Positions 12,741 to 24,590 of a stretch of 64,000 nt of DNA are shown here, piece by piece (positions within the stretch are counted from its first letter, which is position 1; the number at the start of each line of letters is the position of its first letter). The translations under genes were made by a program, and so were the position numbers. The stretch lies in assembly GCF_018687715.1 (NCBI RefSeq), contig NC_056766.1, forward strand, positions 42,076,933 through 42,140,932. The letters run 5' to 3'. The notes under the pieces are model-generated. The model saw only the letters and a list, made by a program, of their open reading frames with translations. It made no database searches and was not told the DNA's origin. The DNA is from Carya illinoinensis (Eukaryota; Streptophyta; Magnoliopsida; Fagales; Juglandaceae).

Positions 12741-14212
12741 CACTTGCCTAAGAAATTGCTTGCCAATTTGTGATTAATATACATGTACATGTGGGCCGCC
12801 CAAGTGCTTCTCATATTAAGTAGCCAGATGGCATTGTGAGCTTACAAGGGCCTCATGGAATTACCTTTTTAGCAAAATGGGATTCACATGGGTTATGCCG
12901 GGGAGTGTGGTTGACCTACTAGCTAGTTGGAGACGGATCAAAGGGATACCACAGATTGCAGTTGTGTGGAAGATGGCTCCCATTTGTCTACTGTGGTGCA
13001 TTTGGAGGGAAATAAATGACCGAGATTTTGAGGATAGAGAAGAGTTTTAAGAGTTTTTTCTAGAAGTCTTTATTTATGTAGGCCATCATTATAGACTTTA
13101 ATGGTCTCAACTTTCATGATTTCCTTGTATCTGTTTCAAGTTCCTAACTAGGTGTAATCTCATGTATACTTCCTATGTACTTGGACTATGACTACTTCAA
13201 TATCAATAAAATATCTTCTTAGTTATCAAAAAAAAAAAAAAGTAGCGAGATGGTGTTGTTCAGAAGTTATTTCACAAGGCTTACATCAGCGGCAAGACTT
13301 AATAAATATTAACCTACCAAAGCAGCCCTTCTTCATGCGCCTAATAATGTGAAATCCATTATTTAAGGAAGGTTATGCCGTAGAATTCACTTTTCTTTTC
13401 TCCAAATACAGCTTGGAGTAAGCTTCGCAATCAAAAACATATTTTTTCTGAACTTTGAAGTTCTTTTCAGGATAGATGGACAAGGCAACGGTTTACAATC
13501 TAGCTCCAACACAAGCAGCCAATTTAGCTGCTTGGTCTAAAAAGTCTAAATAAGCTAAATCCTCCACTGAGCGTTATAGTTTTGGAAAGAAATATCTTTT
13601 CTTTACATACAGTCATCACATGTTAAAACCAAACTCCCAAGAGAGAATGTTTGAGTTCATTCTACCAATTCCAGGAACCATTCTAACAGAAATTAATTCG
13701 GGATTGAATCTTCTTTCCTTTGCTTTACAAGCAAACAAACATAGAGTAGAATTCACATAAGTTTCAAGAAAAAAATAATAAGAACTGCAAAGTGAAACAT
13801 ACTCAAATAATAATATAAACAAAGGCGTAAAAAAGACAGTAAGATTTTTGGTCAGAGAACTCACCTCGCTCGTAACAAAGCCTCCCTGTATTCGAATCAA
13901 ATACTTTAAAACCTTCCCTTGTGCCTATCACAAAGAGACTAAAAATTTCCAACAGGAAAAAAAAAATATTAACTTTATCATTCTTTTTCGTATCCATAGT
14001 ATTTCGCTATAAGTTATCCAACAAAACTGTCTCCGGGAAATATCTTCCATGAAAAGAAATCCCAAAGCTCAGGAATTTCCCAGATTGAATGGAAAGCTAC
14101 GGAATTCGTTCGAGAAATAGAAAAAACAGTAACAATTGCAAAAGTACCTGGCGTCCTGATTGAAGGAAGCGCAGAGGATAGGGTAGGAGGACGAGGAGGA
14201 CTGATTGGCCAT
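4869..14212 (-). CDS. ATG18b: Autophagy-related WD40/PROPPIN protein ATG18b
   Basis: A seven-bladed WD40-type PROPPIN that binds PI3P/PI(3,5)P2 on autophagic membranes. I placed eleven exons on the minus strand: 14212-14148, 13938-13865, 12217-12144, 12054-11945, 10893-10802, 9332-9220, 8590-8471, 7990-7845, 6779-6666, 6251-6186, 5007-4869. All have GT-AG ends and together keep one frame of 1113 nt (370 aa). The N-terminus [20 protein letters not shown] is typical of ATG18b. The lipid-binding FRRG motif is intact at residues 220-223 (SYSFRRG). Other family hallmarks are [53 protein letters not shown] and [10 protein letters not shown]. There are no stops or missing blades, so the gene looks functional. 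The introns hold a SINE and LINE fragments. Splice junctions are inferred from frame and family similarity. Confidence 0.95.
9455..9562 (+). mobile_element. 5'-truncated LINE 3' end in ATG18b intron 6/5 region
   Basis: The stretch TTAGGTGCATCTCC...TTCCTGTGTATTTGGG...AATAATTACATT...TTATAAAAAAAA has the layout of a plant L1-type LINE tail: remnants of the conserved 'GTGTATTTGGG' 3' region, then an A-run. No reverse transcriptase remains. It lies between exons 5 and 6 of ATG18b. The call rests on resemblance to the better preserved copy at 12838-13240, which ends in a similar way. Confidence 0.45.
10357..10634 (-). mobile_element. SINE insertion with 14-bp target-site duplication
   Basis: A 250-bp body (10371-10620) is flanked by a perfect direct repeat TAGTTACCAAACAA at 10357-10370 and 10621-10634. 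Read on the minus strand it begins GGGGTTGGCCAAAGTGGTGA, a box-A-like pol III promoter. A degenerate box-B-like segment (GGGCTCACACCC) follows about 50 nt on, and the body ends in a simple A-rich tail (AAAAAAATAAAAAATAAAAAA). The tRNA-like head, A-rich tail and target duplication together identify a SINE. It sits in ATG18b intron 5 (between exons 4 and 5, reading the gene direction) in the same orientation as the gene. The perfect duplication suggests a fairly recent insertion. Confidence 0.85.
12702..12735. repeat. (GA)n microsatellite
   Basis: A pure GA dinucleotide run of about 17 units lies inside ATG18b intron 2. Confidence 0.95.
12819..13259 (+). mobile_element. 5'-truncated L1-type LINE with target-site duplication
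   Basis: The body 12838-13240 reads on the plus strand through a protein remnant containing [18 protein letters not shown] and [19 protein letters not shown]. This is the zf-RVT C-terminal motif that ends plant LINE ORF2 proteins. A 3' UTR-like stretch (CTATGTACTTGGAC...AATAAAATATC) and a poly-A run follow. An imperfect 19-bp repeat flanks it: AGTAGCCAGATGGCATTGT (12819-12837) and AGTAGCGAGATGGTGTTGT (13241-13259), with three differences. This is a dead-on-arrival copy lying antisense inside ATG18b intron 2. Confidence 0.85.
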
Positions 14213-14584
14213 TGAAGGAAGGAAGATGAGCTCGATGGCTTGCTTCCCGAGGTTTATTTGGAGCTTCGAAGTTCGAAGGCTTCAACGGTGGAGTCTGTTT
14301 TCGGAAAGGGATGGAAAAGAAAGATGGACGTTGTACGACCTCTACGTGGGTCCCGCCAAAAGATTCTGACGTGGACGGTCCAGATTGGACTACGTACCAA
14401 ACAGCCATTTTATTTATTTATTTGAATGTATATTATAGAGATTAAATCGGTATAAGTTTAATTATTAGACTATATCACTTTGTTTAATTTAGGTATAATA
14501 CTTCCATCAAAAAAAAAAAAAAAATTTAAGTATAATACCAAATTTTAAAATAAAAATAATATTCTAATAATATTGAATAATAAT

Positions 14585-14720
14585 CACTTTTATATATTTT
14601 TTATATATTATACTGATGTGATTAACTAAATTAATTATTTTATATTAAAACAATATGATGCAGCTAATCACATTAGTAAAGTGCAGAGTAAGTAAAAGTA
14701 ATTATACATATAATTTTTTA
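14585..14720. repeat. MITE family A copy (TATATAA...ATAAAAGTAATT)
   Basis: A short AT-rich element with the core GATGTGATTAACTAAATTAA...TTATTTTATATTAAAA and partly complementary ends around AGTAATTATACATA. Related copies lie at 23170-23325, 36455-36605, 53520-53635 and 56238-56345. Confidence 0.5.
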
Positions 14721-14892
14721 TTTCTTCTAATACATAAAGGTGCAATTAGAATTCGAGTAATGTTAGGTATCATTGTGCAAGTATCGCATACTCCTTTTTA
14801 AAAAAAGTAAAATTTAACATTAAAAAATTAATTTTTTCTTATTTACTCGTTTTTTGCAAAAATAGTATGTACCATTTGCACATTTTATATAA

Positions 14893-15065
14893 CGAATTTT
14901 GCTATATACAAGTACAGTCGAGTATTAATTTATGTATCAATACTGATTCATTCATACTTAAAATTTAAATTAACATTGTTTTCAATAAAATTTATTTTTT
15001 AATCAATCACATCATATTAATACATAGATTAGTACACAATTATACTTACAATTATATTTTTCCTT
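14893..15065 (+). repeat. MITE family B copy (TTTTGCTACATACAAG ends)
   Basis: About 170 bp starting TTTTGCTATATACAAGTACAG, with core TACTGATTCATTCATACTTA and ATCAATCACATCATATTAAT, ending ATTATACTTACAATTATATTT. The two ends are imperfect inverted repeats. Sister copies are at 29850-30015 (same strand) and 58218-58388 (opposite strand). Confidence 0.6.
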
Positions 15066-15481
15066 ATATAATTGTAAATATTTTTTAACAATCAAATTCT
15101 ATATGTTTCTAGTGTCTATCTTGAGAAGGGCTTGTTTGATCTTGATAATACAAGAGGATGGTCCAAGTGGATAATTCATTTTTGTCCAAATATCTTATAA
15201 AAGTAAATTTATAATACGTGACTTTGTAATTTATATGAGGCATGAGATTATAAAAATAAAATTTTAAAAAAAAACTTTTACAAATTAAATCTAACATCTT
15301 ATTATTTTTATATGATTCAAGTAGATTTAACATTTTTCTTATTTGCCAAAAGTGGTCTAAGATTCGAAAATAAAGGTCTTAGATTCAAACCCCTCCCCAA
15401 GGGCCCAATATATAAAAGCACTTGTGTTATTTAAGATTATAATAAAGTAATTTTATCTTTCAACTTTTCGAGAGAAATGAG

Positions 15482-15665
15482 ATCAAGGCCTATTTGGATT
15501 GACTCATCTCGTCTTATCTTATTATTATAAATTTTTTTAATTTTTATATAAAATATAATAAATAATTTAATTTTTTTTAATTTTAAAATAATAATAATAA
15601 TATTTTATTTAATTTTTATTTTTCATTTAAAATTATATAACTAGAAACTCATCTTAAACAATAAT
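15482..15665. repeat. MITE family C copy (GACTCATCTCGTCTTATCTT type)
   Basis: Starts GGCCTATTTGGATTGACTCA, then ATAAAATATAATAAATAATTTAA and an AATAATAATATTTTATTTAA core, and closes with complementary ACTCATCTTAAACAATAA. The same layout recurs at 24465-24590, 35915-36105, 54448-54620 and 55805-56028. I recall this family as abundant in Fagales genomes. Confidence 0.6.
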
Positions 15666-16185
15666 AAGGGGTATTTTGATTTACCAAAATGAGAAACCCA
15701 AGACAAAAGCGGTGGAGTGAGCCTGCAAAAGCATCAAAGGAAAAGGACCCGACCTTACACAGCTCACACTTCTAGAAACCACCACCCTTCACTTCAATTC
15801 ACTTCACAGTTTCACTCTCCCCCATCAGAGAGCTAAGTTAAAACCGTGAAAACCTGATATACCAACTTTCAGTCAAAACCGTCAAAATCAACCTGTTGAA
15901 AGACTTTGGGAGCAGAGCATCTTGTGATGATGGACTCTCCCGTAGTCCTACTCCTATTTCCCTATACATCCACACTGTATATAATGTACCAAATAGACCT
16001 AATACAAAAGAACGGAAATACTTTTTACATTGCCAGGCTCAGAAATTCCAGGACAAAGTTTATGAAACAGTAAACCAAACCAAAACAAAGATACCTTGGC
16101 CTGTGGAACTAAGGCAAAGAATTCTTCTTCTTTTTTTCTTTTTCTTTTTTTTTCCAAATCTGTTTTCTGCTTTTTACTTTCTTTT

Positions 16186-18690
16186 CTATCTTGGGCCAGA
16201 GAGTTCCATGGCAAAGGAATCCAAAGAATGTTCATCATCATCCTCATCCATGGTTGTGCCAAACAAGCTTGATCGATCATTTCCATCATCATCATGTTTT
16301 GATGCAGTGGTAGGGCGGGACGACATGCTTTTGTTAGCATTAGTGTGAGAGTGGTTCATACTGGGATTGGTATTATTATGTGAGGCTGCCCACTTCTCGG
16401 CTAAGCCATCACCTTCGAGCATCCGGACCACTTCCGACATCTTGGGGCGGTGGGCTGGCAAGTATTGAGTGCATAGCAAAGCTACCTGCAGCATCTCCCC
16501 TACCTCTATACGGTCGTAGTAGTTGCTCCCAAGCTCTCTGTCCACCAAGACTTCCACGTTCTTCTCCTGCTGAACTTTTTTCACCTGTTACCAAAGTCAT
16601 AAACTTTAATTCTTTAGCTTGTACATGAGAATGCTAGGCTTTTGGGTTAGATCTACATCTTTTTGGAGAAAAAGTATAGCTCCAATACCAACAAAACGTA
16701 TAATTTGTTAAAAAAAAAAATTAACGGCTAGTTTCATATGGGGGTGCACAAGAACCATTTTAGGCCTTTTACGAAATCCATTATTATTTAAATAAGAATA
16801 TGGTCAAACAAATCTATATGCATTCGTCAAAAAGAAAATATTAAGGATGGGTGTTAAGCTTTAGCATATGTTGCATTTGCTTGTAAACTTATAGATACAA
16901 CCTTAGCTTGCAATAGTTTAAGAGGAAACCTACCCACTCAAGCATGGCTCCTTTCTGATTAACCGTTTTGCCAAAGTCAAGAGCTCGCATTCCAGTTATT
17001 AGCTCTAACAAGAGAATGCCAAATCCAAATACATCCGTTTTCTCAGATGACTGGCCAGTTGAAAGATATTCCGGTGCAATATGCCCAACAGTGCCACGGA
17101 CAGCAGTGGTAACATGGGAGTCTTTATGGTCAAGGAGCTTTGCAAGGCCAAAATCACCAACCACTGCCTCATAGTCATCATCAAGGAGAACATTAGCAGC
17201 CTTTACATCTCTGTGAATTATCTTTGGATCGCATTGCTCGTGTAGATAAAGAAGGCCCCTAGCAGCTCCAATCGCTATCCTCTTTCTTGCATTCCAATCA
17301 AGTACTGATTTTCCTATCACAAGAAACAGGATATTGGCGGTTCATTAAAACATACGGTAGAGTGGTTTAAGAACAGTTGTTTGCAGTTTATTTATTTATT
17401 TTAATAAGTAAAAAAAAAAAAAAAGAATTGTTTGCAGCTGTTTGCAGTTAACAAAAAGAGTAAGTTGGAATTGACAAAACATTGAGGCCTCAGAAAAAAT
17501 AATGGGGGGGAGCATAGCTCTAAAAACTAGTGTCAGAAGGAAAATCATTCTGCAACCACTACTCATTTTCCCCCTTTTCTGTTCGATTCACACAAGATTT
17601 CACCAAACGCAGAATACATCAAGATTAACTTCTCACGCCATGTTCATCAGAAAAATTATTAATCAGGGTGGTATTATGATCGGTGCTGTTGCTATCTATT
17701 TAGTACTTGTAGGTGGATAATCCCAGATCGGGAATCAGCATCTGCAGACCTTCTACCCCGTTTGCCTCTTGATTTGATCAGATAGTAATAAGATCACAAT
17801 AAAAATTAACCTTCTACCATGACAAACTTTAGCGACAGCATTTGCAGCGAAGTAAGATAGGACCAACCTCTAAGCCTGGAGGCCACACTTCCATTAGCCA
17901 TGTAAGGATACACCAGGAGCCTCTCATTAGGAGTCGCACAATATCCAGTGAGGCGAAGCAGGTTCCTGTGAACTGCCAAGCTGATCATCTCCAGTTCTGT
18001 TCGAAACTGTGATTCCCCAGTGGTTCCAGTCACGTCTTTCAGCCGCTTAACTGCCACCATGATTCCATCTCCTAGCTTTCCCTTATATACATTCCCAAAA
18101 CCTCCAGCACCAAGGATGTTCTTAGAGCTAAAATTGTCAGTTGCTGATTGAAGCTCCTTGAAAGTGAACTTTCTTAGGTTGCCCAAGCGCATCAGTCCCT
18201 CTTCTTGGTTGTCTGCAACAAATATCAAAGACCAGTTTGAAGTTATTATCAGCTGTTGTAGTTGTTTACTAAAGGATTTTATTAAATTGAATTCTGAAGC
18301 TACTAACCATTCATGTGTAGGATGGTTTGCTTTTTCTGTCTCTTTCTGCACCATAGTCCAAGTGCCAAGCATATGAGAAAGATAGAACTGAAAGTGACTC
18401 CAAGTGCAATTGCTAGTTTCCTGGACTTGTGTTTTCCTGTGAGCAAAAAATACAAATCTTGTTTTGAGGAAAAAAAAAAGTAAAGATAAAGAAAGAAATG
18501 GATTAAACAGAGGATTGAGGTTTAGAGCGTGACCAGATGATGATTTCAGAGAGAAGGAAGGGGGGACAAGAGTGACTGATCCAGCGCAACTTTCACTGGA
18601 GCTGCTTCCACAAATCAACGGGTTTCCCACAATACTAGGTAGGACAATTTTGAAACAGAAAGCAAAATCAGGTCATACGTACTAATTAAC

Positions 18691-18752
<62 letters not shown>

Positions 18753-20375
18753 AACCATACTTGAAGGACCTAGCCGGAAATTTGGGCACTGGTCCACTCA
18801 GATTGTTATAAGACAAGTCCCTGAGTGATGTGATTATTATGAACAGAACCAATTGATCAGATTTGAACAAAAGCTTCTACCAGTTAGAAAGAAAACACAT
18901 TGCACCTTGTTTCTAATTCCAAGACGCGCTGATATCAAACAAATTTGAGGAAGAGAAAGTAAGAAACAAACGAAAGAAAAAACCCATACTCACAAGAAAG
19001 TAAGCTGAGAGATCTTAGCCAAAGACACGGGAAAAGGCCCAGACAAGCTATTGTTGTTCAGCCTCCTAATCTCATTACATGACAAAAGAACACAGCATCA
19101 ATATCTTACATCTAAAAACAAAGGCGAATAATACAGTCAAATTTAACTGCTCAGAAGGCAAGGAAATAGTAGAAGAGAAACCATTATATTTTATTTAAAA
19201 TTATGTACATATGTAACCTTATATTTCACCTAGAAGACTATTGCAACAGTATGGCTCTGCGTCTGAGGTTTATATTTCGCTTTTCAACAAGGACGGCAGA
19301 AAACAATAAAAATCAGATTACGTTTCATGTTCTTTTCCTCGACTTTCTTGAATACCGAATAGGGGATAATAAGGATACAAAGTGAAACAGCATACTCACA
19401 GATATTGGAGAGTATTCAACTGGCCCAGAGACTCGGGGACAACACTAGATAATCGGTTGTTAGAGAGATCCAACGTCTGAAGTTTTGGAAGCATGCCGAG
19501 CTCCGGTGGTATTTTTCCAGAGATATTGTTGTTTTGCAGCAATCTACAAGTTCGCCCAGACACAGTGAGACATATAAAATAAGAATCCAAAGTGGGTTGG
19601 TAACATTCTTATGCCCTCATTCGTTGCACAAAAGTGTAGGAAATGAAAAGATAAACATGAAAACATTCAACAAGGCTGCCTTGTTCAACTACCTGGCCCA
19701 GTAGACTTGGTTCTTTCACTCTTTTCAAAAAGGCAAAGCAATAGAAAATTGAGGCTCAGAATTTCATTTTCTTTTCTTGGCAACCAAGCGGGGAAAAAAA
19801 AAAAAGAAAAAGGTGTTGCGAAAGCCAAAATATACTCATTTTTCTTACACTTGTCTAAGGTTTGTGAGATTTGCAATGGCTCCAGATAAAGTGCCAGATA
19901 GAGATTGGCTTGGCGCTCCCCTGTGACACCCAGAAACGAACATGGACTTTTTTAGCTCAGTTATCAAATCCTGTTTTAGTTAATGAAATTACAAAATAAT
20001 GAAGAATACAAACTCACAGGCCTATGACGAGGTTTTCAGGAGAGCAGGTAATCATGGCCCAGCTACAAGGATCCACAGAGTCTTCGTCCCAGTTGTTCAA
20101 CACTCCATGTGGATCATTCAGGCCTATTTTTATGTTTATCAACGCTTCCACTACACCAAATAAAAAAACAAACAAACAAAACTCAGAAAAAAAATTTCAA
20201 ACTTTGTACGCATCAGATATTATCATATTCAGGCAAAATAGAAAAGAGGACTGGTTGTTCTCAAAGTTTCGTGCCTACCTTCATGATTGCGAGGCTCATA
20301 GGATAAACAGAGTGTAGCAGAAGAGAGAAGGAGAAGAAGAATAGGAAGAAGAAGGTCAAAGAAATTTGAAGCCAT
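16186..20375 (-). CDS. CIK3: LRR-II receptor-like kinase, CIK/SARK/NIK group
   Basis: Plasma-membrane LRR receptor kinase. Eleven exons on the minus strand: 20375-20279, 20150-20018, 19920-19849, 19543-19400, 19065-18994, 18820-18761, 18634-18534, 18436-18308, 18212-17868, 17313-16934, 16584-16186. They sum to 1932 nt (643 aa). LRR exons are 72 nt or 144 nt, as usual for subfamily II. Order: signal peptide (about 1-25), LRRNT with [20 protein letters not shown], about four LRRs, a membrane segment near 234-256, then the kinase. Kinase features: GAGGFG 304-309, K325, [11 protein letters not shown] from 418, DFG 438-440, the [20 protein letters not shown] activation segment, and C-terminus AMELSGPR. 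The N-terminal YEPRNHEVEAL and [13 protein letters not shown] resemble Arabidopsis At4g30520/At2g23950 (SARK/CIK) more than NIK1. Relatives are co-receptors in CLE and senescence signalling; this role is inferred. The donor after exon 7 (GTCACG) is weak. Confidence 0.93.
18694..18751. repeat. (AG)n/(CT)n microsatellite in receptor-kinase intron 6
   Basis: Nearly 29 uninterrupted AG units begin ten bases past the 5' splice site of intron 6. On the coding (minus) strand this is a (CT)n tract immediately after the donor GTATGGTTGC. Confidence 0.95.
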
Positions 20376-21000
20376 GGTCATAGGATGGTAGTGATGAACA
20401 TGTTCCACTCGACCACGAAAATGTTGAACACTCTCTCTCTCTCTCTGTGTCTTGCCCTCTCTTTCTTGAGTCTTTCCACAGCGTTTCTTTTTCAGTCACC
20501 AACCTTTGCTTTGCAAAAGACGAGAGACAAAAGAAGCTACATTGTTTACAAAATATATACAAAAGGGAGAACAAGTATGCTTTTTTCGTGTGATTGAGAG
20601 AGAGAGAGAAAGAGAGAAGCGAATCAGGTGTGTGATATGAGTTGTCTAGAAGCGAGGGGTGCGTCTTTGTGAGTGTGTGTGCAGAAACTGAGAGGGACGT
20701 AGGTGGGGTACCGAGTCTGAGATTGTAAGTCGGTCTGACTGAGGGGACTCACTGGGGGCTTGGACACGCGCCACCCTGCCTTACTGCCTCTCCCTGAATC
20801 TTTACTCGTTACAGCTTAAACATGGAGAGGGTGAGCCGTGAGCCCCAAATTGCCAGAGAGAATTAAGACCCCATAAATGGATGTGTTTACGCTGATTTGA
20901 TTTTAGACCTTTCACTCTCTGATTTCTGATCTCTGGGTGGCTACCTATATCTTCTTTTTTGATAGTCTATTGGTCTATCAAGAGGTGCTCCTTAGCATTC
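20376..21000 (-). promoter_or_regulatory. Promoter and leader of the LRR-II receptor kinase
   Basis: Upstream of the start at 20375 on the minus strand are CT-rich tracts (plus-strand CTCTCTCTCTCT near 20431-20444 and GAGAGAGAGAGA near 20597-20608). A TATA-like TATATATTTT (minus strand) lies near 20552-20562, about 180 bp from the ATG. The transcription start cannot be fixed by eye. Confidence 0.35.
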
Positions 21001-23169
21001 CATAATTATGGAGCCAGTGGTTCCAGGAGAGTTTACTGAACTTAATTGTTTTTTCAGAGAAATCTTCCTCACATGATTTCCTGCATTTTACCATTCATCT
21101 TAAATTCTGTGCATATTTTTTACTAAAATTTGGTAGAAATTTGACAAATGACCATCATTTGGTGGAAACTTGAAAAATAACCATAGAATGAAACTGAATG
21201 GAGCCATGAGGATCTGCAAAATGCTCTGTAGAAATTTTGAGTCGTGCATTTTGTTGTTAATACGAAGTGGTTGATCTAGAAATGTTCACGACTTCTGTGT
21301 GCTGGCAGATATCAAAACTAAACACCATCCCCCCACCATATTGAAGTCTTATTTGAATTACATAAAAGATAATCTCTGTTATGAATTTGTTAGATCTACT
21401 TTATAATAAATAACTTTATAATATAGTAAATTATACCAAATCACATCAATTTGTGAGATTATTTTTATGTAATCTCTCTGCGACTCTAGTATTGAATAAT
21501 ATTCATGGGTATTCTTTGTTTCAAAAAAACAACCAAAATGCTACAAAAAAAAAATGCTTAGCATTTCTCAGTTTGAATTTGAAGTTCAGATCCAAAGATT
21601 TGGGTGATGAATAAAAAAAAAAAAAAACACAAATGTTCTTGATACGTGTAGCTAGATATTTTGTCATAATGTTACATCCAATTGTTATGATTATAACAAT
21701 ATTCTTATGTAGAGACCCAAAAAGCTGGAAACTGTTGGATCCCAGCTTATATAAATGACGAACTATATGCAGTATGGGTACCATAATTACAAGAGAGCAA
21801 AAGTTATAAATTAAAGAATACAAAATACAGTTAAAATAATTGAAAAAAAAAACAACAAAATACTAAAAAGCTCGGCTTCTGTAGGGGCCTCTTTCTTAGA
21901 ACATGCAAAAAAGCTGCTATGGGAATACAACTTTTCCAATAAAAATTCTTTGCCATCATCTAAGGGGCCACCTCTATCCTACTCCAGGGTTTCAGATTAA
22001 AATTCTCAGATGAAAAACATTTCTTTTAGGGTTCAAATCATCACATTATCTTTTTGATTTTAAGTAGGATTCTCACGGTGAATGACATGAGCAGTGAGCA
22101 CAAGCATATATGGTTAAGGAATGGTGAAAAAAAGAAATTTTCTGAGACAATTCCAAGTTGTGGGTGGGGGCATATTCTCTGATGCAAATTCCATAAATGG
22201 AGGATTGATTATTCAGCTTGTTTTCTTGTCATTTTTTAGGGTTTTCTGCTCATGATACCTTGTGCAATTTGCCCATTGTTGAAAGGATCATTTGGTTCCT
22301 CTACTAAAATCAAGTCTACCTGCTGTTTTGTTCTTCATCCACAAGGGAAAGTATTTGTTTTTTGGGGCCAAAACAACTAATGAAAAAGGATATCCCCGAT
22401 AAGGTCGTTTGACTTTTTTTGTTCATACATTTCTTTTATATCCTTCAACATTTTAAAAAGAAAATTTATAAGATTAGTAAAAACTACTTCCTTAATCACT
22501 AAATTAAAAAAAAAAATGAATCGAGATCCACTGTCGATAGCATTCATCCTGAGATGCATAGCATTATTCAATGAAAAATACGTCTCATTCATTCATCAAA
22601 ATCGAAACCAATTATTGTGATGCTTGACAATACACCATGTTAATGTTGGTTGATTTCTTTTATTTAGTTTCTTCTCCATAGAGTTATGTGCATTAATTGC
22701 CCTTTTGTGGCCATATATATTCATCATAATCCTCAATATATATGAAGAAAGTCATCCTTCTTGCAGTCCTGGTCACTGACATTATGCTTTATTAGTAAGA
22801 ACAGGCAAGAGATAACGATATTTCATAAGAATCATTGCATCATTATCCATTCATTCAATGGCCAGTACTTGAAAGGTGAACATATATCATCAACAGGAAT
22901 TTTTGATTCCCGGCTATCACAACAAGCAATTAGCACAAACCCTTTTTTGACCAACTTGTTCCAATATCATTTGTCAATTTCAAAACCCACCTTCAATTTT
23001 CACTAAGATCAAATCCTTCTTATGTCTATAATAACCCAAGTGGCATAGATTAAGTCTCTGGAAGAATGCAATGGTTTTCGATTATTTAATATTATTTTGG
23101 ATATTTATTGTTAAAATGATGATGAATAGTGTTGAAGTTTTTGTGATTCTGTATACAATTTATATTGAT

Positions 23170-23325
23170 TACGAGTTTTGCTACATATAACTATTTTTAC
23201 ATATTCTTTATTTATTTTATTGATGTGATTAATTAAAATAATTATTTTATATTAAAAAAAGTGACGAGCTAATCAAATTAATAGAGTATATAAAAAGTAC
23301 ATAAAAGTAATTTCACATAAAATTT
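23170..23325. repeat. MITE family A copy
   Basis: Core TTGATGTGATTAATTAAAAT and AATTATTTTATATTAAAAAA, with an end AAGTACATAAAAGTAATTTC partly complementary to the left end. Closest relatives are at 14585 and 36455. Confidence 0.55.
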
Positions 23326-24014
23326 TTAATTACATAATAGTGGTGTAATATTCTCAAACATTCTCATGAGACTACTCTCATGGATTCATAGAATGATATA
23401 TATTTTGCTTAACAAAATCATTGGTCGGCTTTTTAATTTAAACTATGAGGGGCAGATGCTCTACTCTCTCTCTGTTTTTATTTTTTATTTAAAAAAAACA
23501 ATCATGTTTTTCTGCATATTTTATAGTAATGACTGTAGCAACTATGATGTTATGCTAGAAATGATCACACAACCAAATCTTCGTTGGAGTGCGTTTATTC
23601 TTCCATGCGATTGGCATTGATTCTTCCACGTTGGCTTTTCTTGATCTTTTGCGTCTTTCTCAGAGCTTTTTAAGATAAAAATAAAAATTGAAAACCAAAG
23701 TGAAAAAAGCAAAAGGGTGAGGCAGTACAACCCGTGCCATACACTTTTCTCAGCTTTTGGGACCCATGATATGTGTGTGAGTGCTTGTGTGTCAGTACAG
23801 AAACTATGCCATTTCGATAGCCCAAAGCTGGGTCTGTTTTCTTATGGGATTTTCACCTTGCTTGCTGTTTTGGTACTATTTTAAAGACCAGACCCCAAGC
23901 GAAAACAGTAAACAGATTGGTGCACCCTTTCCAGGTAGTGCATGAGCATGCATGATGGCTGGACATGGGCCTTCACTGCTGAATATACAGCATGGAAATG
24001 CTGAGTTGGTGTAC

Positions 24015-24118
24015 GTTTTTTATTTTTATTTTTATATCGAGAACCTCTTTGAGGTAGGCCCTCTAAATCTACACTAAACCTAAATTTCGTGAACGGCACT
24101 CTTAAAAATTTCTCTGCA
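24015..24118 (-). mobile_element. Diverged, truncated SINE fragment
   Basis: A T-rich head (TTTTTTATTTTTATTTTTAT) is followed by GAACCTCTTTGAGGTAGGCC and CGGCACTCTTAAAAATTTCT. This follows the same order as the 3' half of the SINE at 10371-10620 (T-rich tail, GAGCCTCTCCAAGGCAAGGG, GCACCCTCAGAAGTTTCCC). The promoter half is absent and no target duplication is visible. Identity is modest. Confidence 0.45.
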
Positions 24119-24464
24119 CGAACCTGAATATATAGTATTAAAATGTATAAATTTTTACATTTTTTAAAAAAAATTAATCTATTATTAAAAAAGTAATTTA
24201 TTCACACAAATTTAAAATTTGTCTACCTTTTCTAAAGAAAATGCACAGAAGTTATATCATTTAAAACTATAAATAACATTTATCTTATTATTTACAAGCA
24301 ATGAACTTCGAATATATATATATATGTTTCTATTTACTTTTATCAGTAGAAAAAAAGAGAATAATTTTCCTATTATTTTATTTTTAGTATTATATTTTAT
24401 TTCAATTATTAAATGAATTGATGCATCAACATATTATTTTTACGAGATTTACTCGTGAATGTGA

Positions 24465-24590
24465 TTAATTTTATATTATCTCATTATTATAATTTTTTTA
24501 AAATTTTTATATAAAATATAATAAATAATTTAATTTTCATTTAAAATCATCTCATCTTATCGTATCTCATTAACCAAAACCGTAGCTGAA
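24465..24590. repeat. MITE family C copy (shortened)
   Basis: TATTATCTCATTATTATAAT, ATAAAATATAATAAATAATT and ATCATCTCATCTTATCGTAT, then TTAACCAAAACCG. It has the layout of 55805-56028 with part of the centre missing. Confidence 0.55.

Larger units (their letters stand above)
14213..16185. other. Spacer: ATG18b promoter side and 3' flank of the receptor kinase
   Basis: About 2 kb with no gene I can support. The ATG18b promoter and leader should lie just right of 14212. The rest is AT-rich and filled with three MITE-like copies (14585-14720, 14893-15065 and 15482-15665, listed separately). The receptor kinase 3' UTR lies next to 16185. A 150-aa plus-strand ORF at 15896-16348 runs antisense over the receptor kinase end and is not a gene. 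Confidence 0.6.

Noticed and set aside
15896..16348. 150-codon plus-strand ORF
   Set aside because: It overlaps the last exon and 3' UTR of the receptor kinase in antisense; it has poly-Phe and Ser runs and no domain.
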